Positions 7,095-12,292 of a DNA stretch of 12,292 nt are shown here, piece by piece. Location: the NCBI GenBank assembly GCA_028696435.1, contig JAQVHC010000033.1, positions 1-12,292 on the forward strand, read 5' to 3'. The notes under the pieces were generated by a model, which did not search any database, had not been told where the DNA came from, and worked only from the letters and a program-made list of their open reading frames with translations. This DNA is from Actinomycetota bacterium (GTDB lineage: Bacteria > Actinomycetota > Humimicrobiia > Humimicrobiales > Humimicrobiaceae). How positions within the stretch are numbered: position 1 is the first letter of the stretch; the number at the start of each line of letters is the position of its first letter. The position numbers were made by a program, and so were the translations under genes.

Positions 7095-7876
7095 TCTGGT
7101 ATGGAATAATAATAGCACTGGCTACTGTAATTGGTTTTATTGTTGCATATTTTACGGCTGGCTATAGAGGAGAAAAAAAAGATGAGGTCTTAAATTTTGC
7201 ACCACTTGCATTAATTTTTTCTATCATTGGAGCGAGACTTATTCATGTTCTGGTAAACTGGTCATACTATTCCCGGCATCCAGGTTATATTTTAGCATTT
7301 AGAAGAGGTGGTCTCGCAATTCAGGGCGCCATACTTGGAGGTGTAATAGCTCTTATTATTTTCTGTAAAATACGTAAACTTGATTTCTGGTTATGGGCTG
7401 ATATAGCTTCGCCTGCTCTGGTACTCGGTCAGGCTATAGGAAGATGGGGAAATTTCTTTAATCAGGAGGCTTATGGAAAGCCTACTAATCTTCCCTGGAA
7501 AATTTTTATAGATGAAGCAAACAGACTCCCGGGTTATGAGAGGTATGAATATTTTCATCCGACCTTCTTATACGAGTCAGTAGCCAACTTTTTATTATTT
7601 ATAATTCTTATGCTGATGCATAGATATTATAAAAAAAGGCCTGGCAGAATTCCCAATGGATTAATATTTGCAACTTATCTGGGAATATACTCAATTTACA
7701 GGACAATTATTGAATATTACCGCATTGACAGTAGCTCCTTTAAAACACCTCTTGGCGAAGTAAAGGTTGTATATATTATAAATCTGGTAACCATAATAGC
7801 AGCAATGCTTATAGCCAATTATGTGACCAGAAAGTTCAGTGGGAAAAAGCAGATTGAAAACAATGTAAAGGAATAA
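7046..7876 (+). CDS. lgt: prolipoprotein diacylglyceryl transferase
   Basis: Lgt moves the diacylglyceryl group of phosphatidylglycerol onto the lipobox cysteine of prolipoproteins, the first step of lipoprotein maturation, in the cytoplasmic membrane. The 276-residue protein has about seven hydrophobic segments. It carries the family signature GRWGNFFNQEAYG (132-144, Arg133 corresponding to E. coli Arg143), the HPTFLYES motif (171-178) and YRTIIEYYR (218-226, Arg219 likely corresponding to E. coli Arg239). The loop that reads GGxxxHG in E. coli, with His103, here reads GGLAIQG, so Gln93 replaces that histidine. Length is normal for the family. The start is TTG, supported by a strong ribosome binding site, and gives an N-terminus (MYVEDPVAFSIFGFEIVWYG) that resembles other Lgt proteins. 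It is followed by a strong terminator. Confidence 0.95.
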   Translation: MYVEDPVAFSIFGFEIVWYGIIIALATVIGFIVAYFTAGYRGEKKDEVLNFAPLALIFSIIGARLIHVLVNWSYYSRHPGYILAFRRGGLAIQGAILGGVIALIIFCKIRKLDFWLWADIASPALVLGQAIGRWGNFFNQEAYGKPTNLPWKIFIDEANRLPGYERYEYFHPTFLYESVANFLLFIILMLMHRYYKKRPGRIPNGLIFATYLGIYSIYRTIIEYYRIDSSSFKTPLGEVKVVYIINLVTIIAAMLIANYVTRKFSGKKQIENNVKE

Positions 7877-7880
7877 AGAA

Positions 7881-7940
7881 AAATATAGGGGAATAAAAAA
7901 ATATAGAGGGATAATCAGGGGGATAATATAGAGAGATAAT
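7881..7940. repeat. purine-rich imperfect direct repeats after lgt
   Basis: AAATATAGGGGAATAA (7881-7896) recurs as AAATATAGAGGGATAA (7899-7914), 14 of 16 bases identical. GGGATAAT then recurs at 7908-7915 and 7920-7927, with AGAGATAAT at 7932-7940. The stretch is almost pure purine plus T, lies between the lgt stop and its terminator, and has no coding potential that I can see. It is most likely slippage-derived. Confidence 0.55.
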
Positions 7941-7962
7941 TGTCATAATCCATAAAATGGAT

Positions 7963-8010
7963 AAATAATCAGGGAAATAATTTTATTTTCCTGATTATTT
8001 TTATCTTTTA
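7963..8010 (+). terminator. strong rho-independent terminator between lgt and queH
   Basis: Positions 7963-7978 pair with 7985-8000, a 16-bp stem with a single G·U pair (core ATAATCAGGG), around a 6-base loop. It is followed on the plus strand by TTATCTTTTA. It closes the lgt transcript. Because queH converges and ends at 8023, the same hairpin could also stop transcription from the minus strand, though its T-tail on that side is poorer. Confidence 0.85.
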
Positions 8011-8022
8011 CTCTATCTCAAC

Positions 8023-8574
8023 CTATCTTATGCTGTATATGCAACCACAGTAATCCTGTCGGTAGAGGTTTAATTTTTTGCTTAATTCCATGGTTTTTTT
8101 AAATCCATCTTTTTTCTTAAAATCAGCCTGATAAAAATCAATTTTTCTTGAGGCTGCAATTTTAGCTCCAAGGGAGTTTATTATTTTCTGATTCTTATGC
8201 GGGCTTATAGTAAGCGCAGTGCCAAAAATATCAAATCCGCGCTTTTTAGCTACAGTAGCAGTTTTTTCAAGGCGCATATTAAAACATATATCGCATCTTT
8301 TTCCGCCTTCTGGTTCATTTTTAAAGTCTGAAGTCAGATTTAACCATTCTTTTACTTCGTATTTTCCAATTATAAGCGGAATAGAATAAATCTTTGAGAT
8401 GGTTCTTACATCGTCAAGCCTTTTTAAATATTCTTCTTCAGGATATATATTGGGATTATAATAAAAAAAAGTTATACTAAAATCTTTTTTTAAAAGGAAA
8501 TAAGGATAAAGCGAGCAGGTTCCGCAGCAAACATGGAGAAGGAACAGGGGTTTTGAATTTAATTGCTCTGACAT
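8023..8574 (-). CDS. queH: epoxyqueuosine reductase QueH
   Basis: QueH (formerly DUF208) reduces epoxyqueuosine to queuosine in tRNA, the final step of queuosine synthesis, and replaces the cobalamin-dependent QueG in many anaerobes. The 183-residue protein shows the family's cysteine pattern: LLHVCCGTC (Cys16, Cys17, Cys20), KRCDICFNMRL (Cys94, Cys97) and YRQDYCGC near the C-terminus (Cys176, Cys178). It also has the TISPHKN segment in the middle. The paired cysteines are known in the family to hold a [4Fe-4S] cluster and an adjacent metal site. Length is typical (about 180-220 residues), so it is complete. No strong ribosome binding site precedes the ATG at 8574. It converges with lgt, sharing the terminator between them, and diverges from hisD. 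No other queuosine gene is in the window. Confidence 0.93.
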   Translation of the reverse strand: MSEQLNSKPLFLLHVCCGTCSLYPYFLLKKDFSITFFYYNPNIYPEEEYLKRLDDVRTISKIYSIPLIIGKYEVKEWLNLTSDFKNEPEGGKRCDICFNMRLEKTATVAKKRGFDIFGTALTISPHKNQKIINSLGAKIAASRKIDFYQADFKKKDGFKKTMELSKKLNLYRQDYCGCIYSIR

Positions 8575-8586
8575 TTTAATTAAATT

Positions 8587-8614
8587 TTAATTTTTTATTG
8601 TTAATTTTTTATTG
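8587..8614. repeat. perfect 14-bp tandem repeat in the queH-hisD intergenic region
   Basis: TTAATTTTTTATTG occurs at 8587-8600 and again immediately at 8601-8614 without mismatch. It lies in what would be the 5' leader of queH, between its ATG (8574) and its proposed -10 element. It may alter leader length or be a simple slippage product. Confidence 0.85.
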
Positions 8615-8625
8615 GTATTTTTATT

Positions 8626-8654
8626 TTGCTAATTTTATTTTCTTTAGGTATATT
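8626..8654 (+). promoter_or_regulatory. promoter candidate for hisD
   Basis: TTGCTA (8626-8631) and TATATT (8649-8654) are separated by 17 bases. Transcription would start near 8661, leaving a leader of about 29 bases with AAAGG (8677-8681) 8 bases before the hisD ATG. It matches four of six and five of six consensus bases, in DNA where chance matches are common. Confidence 0.35.
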
Positions 8655-8678
8655 AATAAAAACATTTAAAAGTATCAA
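8650..8678 (-). promoter_or_regulatory. promoter candidate for queH, overlapping the hisD promoter
   Basis: On the minus strand TTGATA (8678 to 8673) and TAATAT (8655 to 8650) are separated by 17 bases. Its -10 lies on top of the proposed hisD -10, so the two promoters would exclude each other if both are real. The resulting queH leader would be about 70 bases and include the 14-bp tandem repeat. Confidence 0.3.
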
Positions 8679-8689
8679 AGGTATTTTTT

Positions 8690-10039
8690 ATGGGCTATGA
8701 TTTTTTAAAAATAGAGAAACCTGTAAAAATTGATGAAATTGATGCATACATAACAAAGGGTTTTACAATTCCTCCAGAAGTAGAAAAGACAGTAAGCACG
8801 ATATTAAGTGAAGTAAGAGCAAATGGTGATAAGGCAGTTTTAAAATTTTGCAAAGAGTTTGACCATTTTGAAGCAAAAAATGTCGATGATATCAGAATAA
8901 AAGATAAGGAAATTAGTTATGCTGCAGCAGATGTTAGAAAATCTTTTCCCGAACTGATTAAAGCACTGAAGGTCAGTTACAAAAATATTAAAAAGTATCA
9001 TACTGCTCAATTTAAAAAGGAAACAAGTTCATGGATTATAAAGCCAGATAAAGGGAAAAAAATAGGTCAGGTTATACGACCACTGGAAAGGGTTGGAATA
9101 TATATACCGGGAGGAAGATATATATATCCATCTTCGGTACTCATGACTGTAATTCCTGCATTAATCGCAAAAGTAAATGAAATTGTTATATGCACACCTC
9201 CACAACTGGATGGCACTCTAAATCAGGTTTTACTGTTTCTATGTGACTGGCTTAAAATTAGAGAAATATATAAACTCGGAGGGGCCCAGGCAGTAGCTGT
9301 TATGGCTTACGGCAGTGAAAGCATAAAAAAAGTTGACAAAATTGTAGGACCGGGAAACATCTATGTTACTGCAGCAAAAAAGAAAGTATTTGGTGATGTT
9401 GGAATTGATAGTCTTGCAGGCCCGAGTGACATAACAATACTGGCTGATGATTCTTCAGATGCGTCTTTTATTGCAGCTGACCTTATCTCACAGGCCGAAC
9501 ATGACCCTGATTCCAGGAGCATATTACTGACCGACAGCATAAACACTGCTGAAAAAACAATTGAAAATATTTACAGACATCTGGATATACTTGTAAACGA
9601 ATATGGTAGCAAAGTAAATATAGAAGTTATTTTAAAATCACTTAAGAAAAACTGCAGGATTATTTATAGTAAAAACAGAAATCTGCTTATAGAAATTTGT
9701 AATGAAATAGCACCCGAGCATCTGGAAATTATGACAGAAGATGCTGAAAGAATTCTTAAAAAAATAAAAAACGCCGGTGCTATATTTCTGGGGAATTACT
9801 GTCCTGTTGCGGTTGGTGATTATACAGGAGGGACCAATCATGTTATTCCAACAAATAGCAATGCGAGATTTTCTTCGCCGCTTGGCGTAAGCGATTTTTT
9901 AAAAAGAAGCAGCGTTGCTTTTTACAATAAAGATGCTCTGAAGAAGGAGGCCGAACCCATAGAAGTTTTTTCTGAATTTGAAAACTTAATTGCTCACGGA
10001 TATTCTGTAAAAGTAAGATTTAATAAAAATAAAAAATAA
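8690..10039 (+). CDS. hisD: histidinol dehydrogenase
   Basis: HisD is a zinc enzyme that oxidises L-histidinol to L-histidine with two NAD+, the last step of histidine synthesis in the cytoplasm. The 449-residue protein carries VGIYIPGG, the GPGNIYVTAAKK block and AGPSD. Zinc ligands are seen as Gln268 and His271 in SQAEHDPDS, Asp377 in VGDYTGGTNH and His436 near the C-terminus. The catalytic Glu343-His344 pair is in IAPEHLE. Spacing compared with E. coli HisD (as I recall it: Q259, H262, E326, H327, D360, H419) implies about 8 extra residues between the first zinc pair and the catalytic pair, a variable region here rich in Lys and Asn. All key residues are kept, so it should be active. AAAGG (8677-8681) supports the ATG. 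hisC follows after 38 bases, probably in one operon. Confidence 0.96.
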   Translation: MGYDFLKIEKPVKIDEIDAYITKGFTIPPEVEKTVSTILSEVRANGDKAVLKFCKEFDHFEAKNVDDIRIKDKEISYAAADVRKSFPELIKALKVSYKNIKKYHTAQFKKETSSWIIKPDKGKKIGQVIRPLERVGIYIPGGRYIYPSSVLMTVIPALIAKVNEIVICTPPQLDGTLNQVLLFLCDWLKIREIYKLGGAQAVAVMAYGSESIKKVDKIVGPGNIYVTAAKKKVFGDVGIDSLAGPSDITILADDSSDASFIAADLISQAEHDPDSRSILLTDSINTAEKTIENIYRHLDILVNEYGSKVNIEVILKSLKKNCRIIYSKNRNLLIEICNEIAPEHLEIMTEDAERILKKIKNAGAIFLGNYCPVAVGDYTGGTNHVIPTNSNARFSSPLGVSDFLKRSSVAFYNKDALKKEAEPIEVFSEFENLIAHGYSVKVRFNKNKK

Positions 10040-10077
10040 ATAGAAATAATAAAAGAGGTAGATTTAAGGGTATTGAC

Positions 10078-11187
10078 ATGAAAATCAAACAATGGATTTT
10101 AAATATGCCTGAATATATTCCAGGCAGAACTATAGAAGAAATAAAAAGGCAGTACAATTTAAAAGAAGTCAACAAGATGGCTTCTAATGAAAATTTATAT
10201 GGTCCTGCTCCCGGGGTTCTGGAAGAAATCCACAAAAGCTTGAACGATATAAAATATTATCCTGACGGCGAGAGCAGGGAGGTAAGACAAAAAATCAGTG
10301 AGAAATATAATATTAGTATTGATTCTGTAATTATGGGAAGCGGAATAGATCAGATTATCGAAATGATATGTGACAGTTTTATTGAGTCTGGAGAAAATAT
10401 CATAGTTGCAGACCCGGCTTTTTTAATTTACGAAAAATCAGCTTTAAAATGCAATGGAAATGTGATTAAAATTCCCTTAAAGGATTTCAGGCAGGACATA
10501 GAAAGAATGGTGGATTCTGTAAATAGCAAAACAAGAATTTTGTTCATTACCAACCCTCATAACCCTACCGGAACAAAAATAGACAGGCAGGAATTTGATT
10601 ATATGATGGAAAATATCAGAGATGATGTTATGGTTGTTATGGATGAAGCTTACGGTGAATATATGAATAATGAGGAGAGAATTGATACTATCAAATACCT
10701 TTCCAGATATAATAATCTTATAATTTTAAGAACATTTTCAAAAATTTATGGGATGGCTGGATTAAGAGCTGGATATGGAATATCCAATCCTTTAATTATT
10801 TCTATATTAAACAAAATAAGGCTTCCTTTTAATGTTAACCTTGTTGCACAAAAAGCCGCAGTCATAGCGCTGGAAAATGAATCTTATATAAATAAAATAG
10901 GAAGCGAAGTAAGAGAAGAGAAGGAAAGATTTTACAGAATTCTGGAAGAAAATAGAATAGATTTTATAAGATCATATGCGAATTTTATATTAATTAGTAC
11001 CGGTAGAAAAAGCGATATTATTGTTGAAGAGTTATTAAAGGCAGGTTTTATAGTAAGGCCGGGTAAAAACCTGGGAGTATCAGGATATATAAGAGTGACA
11101 ATAGCTCTACCGGAAATAAATAAAAAGTTTCTTGAAACTTTTGTGAGGATATTTAATAGTACATATAAAAATCAGGATATATTATAA
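10078..11187 (+). CDS. hisC: histidinol-phosphate aminotransferase
   Basis: HisC is a fold-type I, PLP-dependent enzyme that transfers an amino group from glutamate to imidazole acetol phosphate, giving histidinol phosphate. The 369-residue protein (family about 340-370) shows TNPHNPTG (158-165), the PLP-contacting Asp189 in DEAYGEY, the Schiff-base Lys222 in TFSKIYGMAGLRAGYG, and a C-terminal Arg339 in YIRVTIA positioned like the substrate-carboxylate arginine. ASNENLYGPAP near the N-terminus is also typical. AAGGG (10066-10070) lies 7 bases before the ATG. It follows hisD by 38 bases, which supports the histidine role over a general aromatic aminotransferase, though family members can be promiscuous. 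The other his genes must be elsewhere. Confidence 0.94.
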   Translation: MKIKQWILNMPEYIPGRTIEEIKRQYNLKEVNKMASNENLYGPAPGVLEEIHKSLNDIKYYPDGESREVRQKISEKYNISIDSVIMGSGIDQIIEMICDSFIESGENIIVADPAFLIYEKSALKCNGNVIKIPLKDFRQDIERMVDSVNSKTRILFITNPHNPTGTKIDRQEFDYMMENIRDDVMVVMDEAYGEYMNNEERIDTIKYLSRYNNLIILRTFSKIYGMAGLRAGYGISNPLIISILNKIRLPFNVNLVAQKAAVIALENESYINKIGSEVREEKERFYRILEENRIDFIRSYANFILISTGRKSDIIVEELLKAGFIVRPGKNLGVSGYIRVTIALPEINKKFLETFVRIFNSTYKNQDIL

Positions 11188-11243
11188 AGTATTATAAAGG
11201 CAGACTCTACTACCATATCGGGTGAAATAAATCCATTTTAATG

Positions 11244-11272
11244 TAGAAAGTATGTATCTTTTGTTTTATAAT
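11244..11272 (+). promoter_or_regulatory. promoter candidate for the ABC transporter ATPase gene
   Basis: TAGAAA (11244-11249) and a perfect TATAAT (11267-11272) are separated by 17 bases in the 123-base gap after hisC. The start would lie near 11279, about 30 bases before the ATG. It suggests the ABC gene is transcribed separately from hisDC; no terminator hairpin is evident after hisC. Confidence 0.4.
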
Positions 11273-11310
11273 TAGCTGGTAATTATTAATTATTAAAAGA
11301 GGAGAAAAAA

Positions 11311-12292
11311 ATGGCAAAGGTTGTTCTAAAAGACCTTACAAAAAAATTTGAGAATGTAGTTGCAGTAAACAATATGAACAGTGTAATTGAGGACAGGGAA
11401 TTTGTGGTTCTGGTCGGACCGTCAGGGTGTGGCAAAACTACGACACTGCGCATGGTCGCAGGTCTGGAAGATCCAACGGAAGGTGAAATTTACATTGGAG
11501 ACAGGCTTGTCAATGGCGTTGCCCCTAAAGATAGGGACATAGCCATGGTTTTTCAGAATTACGCTCTTTACCCCCACTTTGATGTTTATAACAATATGGC
11601 ATTTGGATTAAAGTTAAGGAAAACTCCGAAAGCAGAAATTGAAAAAAGAGTCATGGAAGCAGCAAAAATATTAAAGATTGAAGATCTGCTTAAAAGAAAG
11701 CCCAAACAACTGTCAGGCGGGCAGAGACAGAGAGTAGCTCTGGGTAGAGCTATTGTAAGAGACCCAAAGGTGTTTTTAATGGATGAGCCGCTGTCTAACC
11801 TCGATGCAAAATTAAGAGTTCAGATGAGAACAGAAATTGCAAAACTCCACGAGAGACTTAATGCTACTATAGTTTATGTTACCCATGACCAAACTGAAGC
11901 GATGACTATGGCCGATAAGATAATTATTATGAAGGATGGGGTCGTTCAGCAGACAGGAAAACCACAGGAAGTGTATGATAATCCTGTTAATATGTTTGTA
12001 GCAGGATTTATAGGGAGCCCGGCAATGAATTTTTTAGATGCTACTATAACCGACCGGTTAACCTTTAAGGGCGGAATATTTGAACTTGAAACAACTGACA
12101 GGATTAAAAAAGCAATAAAAGACAATAACCTTGTAGGGAAAGAGGTTGTAATAGGAATCAGACCCGAAGATCTGGAAGATAGTAATTTTGTGCAGAATGT
12201 ATCAAGTGGTAATACAATTACTGCAAATGTTGAGGTCACTGAACCTATGGGTGCTGAAATATATCTATACATAGACATTGAAGGAGTTCTTG
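11311..12292 (+). CDS. CUT1-type sugar ABC transporter ATP-binding protein, MalK/UgpC family (cut by window edge)
   Basis: An open frame runs from ATG 11311 off the right edge, giving 327 residues of a family usually about 360-380 long. The ATPase domain (about 1-235) has Walker A GPSGCGKTT (36-44), the Q-loop in VFQNYALYPH, the ABC signature LSGGQ (134-138), Walker B ending in Asp158-Glu159, the D-loop SNLDAKLR and His192 of the switch in VTHDQTEAMTMAD. After FVAGFIGSPAMNF begins the C-terminal OB-fold regulatory region, with the IGIRPEDL motif typical of MalK, UgpC and MsmK. It would energise uptake of a sugar, oligosaccharide or glycerol phosphate from the inner face of the membrane. Such ATPases often serve several permeases. 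No binding protein or permease is in view, so the substrate is unknown. AGGAG (11300-11304) lies 6 bases before the ATG. Confidence 0.93.
   Translation, partial: MAKVVLKDLTKKFENVVAVNNMNSVIEDREFVVLVGPSGCGKTTTLRMVAGLEDPTEGEIYIGDRLVNGVAPKDRDIAMVFQNYALYPHFDVYNNMAFGLKLRKTPKAEIEKRVMEAAKILKIEDLLKRKPKQLSGGQRQRVALGRAIVRDPKVFLMDEPLSNLDAKLRVQMRTEIAKLHERLNATIVYVTHDQTEAMTMADKIIIMKDGVVQQTGKPQEVYDNPVNMFVAGFIGSPAMNFLDATITDRLTFKGGIFELETTDRIKKAIKDNNLVGKEVVIGIRPEDLEDSNFVQNVSSGNTITANVEVTEPMGAEIYLYIDIEGVL

Noticed and set aside
11946..12278. 110-codon minus-strand frame inside the ABC ATPase gene
   Set aside because: The plus strand carries clear MalK/UgpC motifs through this region, so the antisense frame is a by-product.
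1..12292. CRISPR array, transposon ends, tRNA or rRNA genes
   Set aside because: No regularly spaced repeats, transposase motifs, terminal inverted repeats, tRNA-like cloverleaf or rRNA signature were seen on either strand.

Overview
The window is strongly AT-rich bacterial DNA with compact gene spacing, clear Shine-Dalgarno sites, frequent AGA/ATA codons and one TTG start. A ferredoxin-type 2-oxoacid oxidoreductase and the oxygen-sensitive-type queuosine enzyme QueH point to an anaerobe. Lgt and the gene style make it a bacterium. I cannot place the phylum from the sequence; low-GC Firmicutes-like or candidate-phylum anaerobes such as Atribacterota or deep Actinobacteriota would all fit. There are no rRNA, tRNA, CRISPR or transposase signals, and no intergenic stretch exceeds 300 bases.

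Layout. (1) 1-652, minus strand: the N-terminal part of an alpha/beta hydrolase that runs off the left edge, divergent from a small YtxH-type membrane protein (850-1170) that has a good promoter and ribosome binding site. (2) 1431-3737, plus: a copper module in which a 71-residue heavy-metal-binding (HMA) protein is followed 36 bases later, in the same frame, by a CopA-type P1B ATPase with no N-terminal HMA domain of its own. (3) 3993-6766, plus: the alpha (gamma-fused) and beta subunits of a 2-oxoacid:ferredoxin oxidoreductase. (4) 7046-7876, plus: Lgt, started by TTG, behind a leader that holds an 11-bp hairpin and a possible small upstream ORF. (5) A strong hairpin terminator at 7963-8010 separates lgt from the convergent queH (8023-8574, minus). 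(6) A 115-base divergent region with overlapping promoter candidates and a perfect 14-bp tandem repeat separates queH from hisD. (7) 8690-11187, plus: hisD and hisC, two histidine biosynthesis genes in a probable operon. (8) 11311 to the right edge: a CUT1-type sugar ABC transporter ATPase (MalK/UgpC family), cut by the window.

How the genes work together. The HMA protein and CopA would bind and export Cu(I). The two oxidoreductase subunits form one TPP/[4Fe-4S] enzyme linking a 2-oxoacid and CoA to reduced ferredoxin. HisD and HisC carry out steps of histidine synthesis (final oxidation and transamination). Lgt is the first enzyme of lipoprotein maturation, QueH the last step of queuosine synthesis, and the ABC ATPase would power sugar or glycerol-phosphate uptake. 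These are mostly housekeeping functions. I did not find a convincing new system. The most noteworthy points are the split HMA/CopA pair, the lgt leader, active-site substitutions in Lgt and the beta subunit, and short tandem duplications in the spacers.
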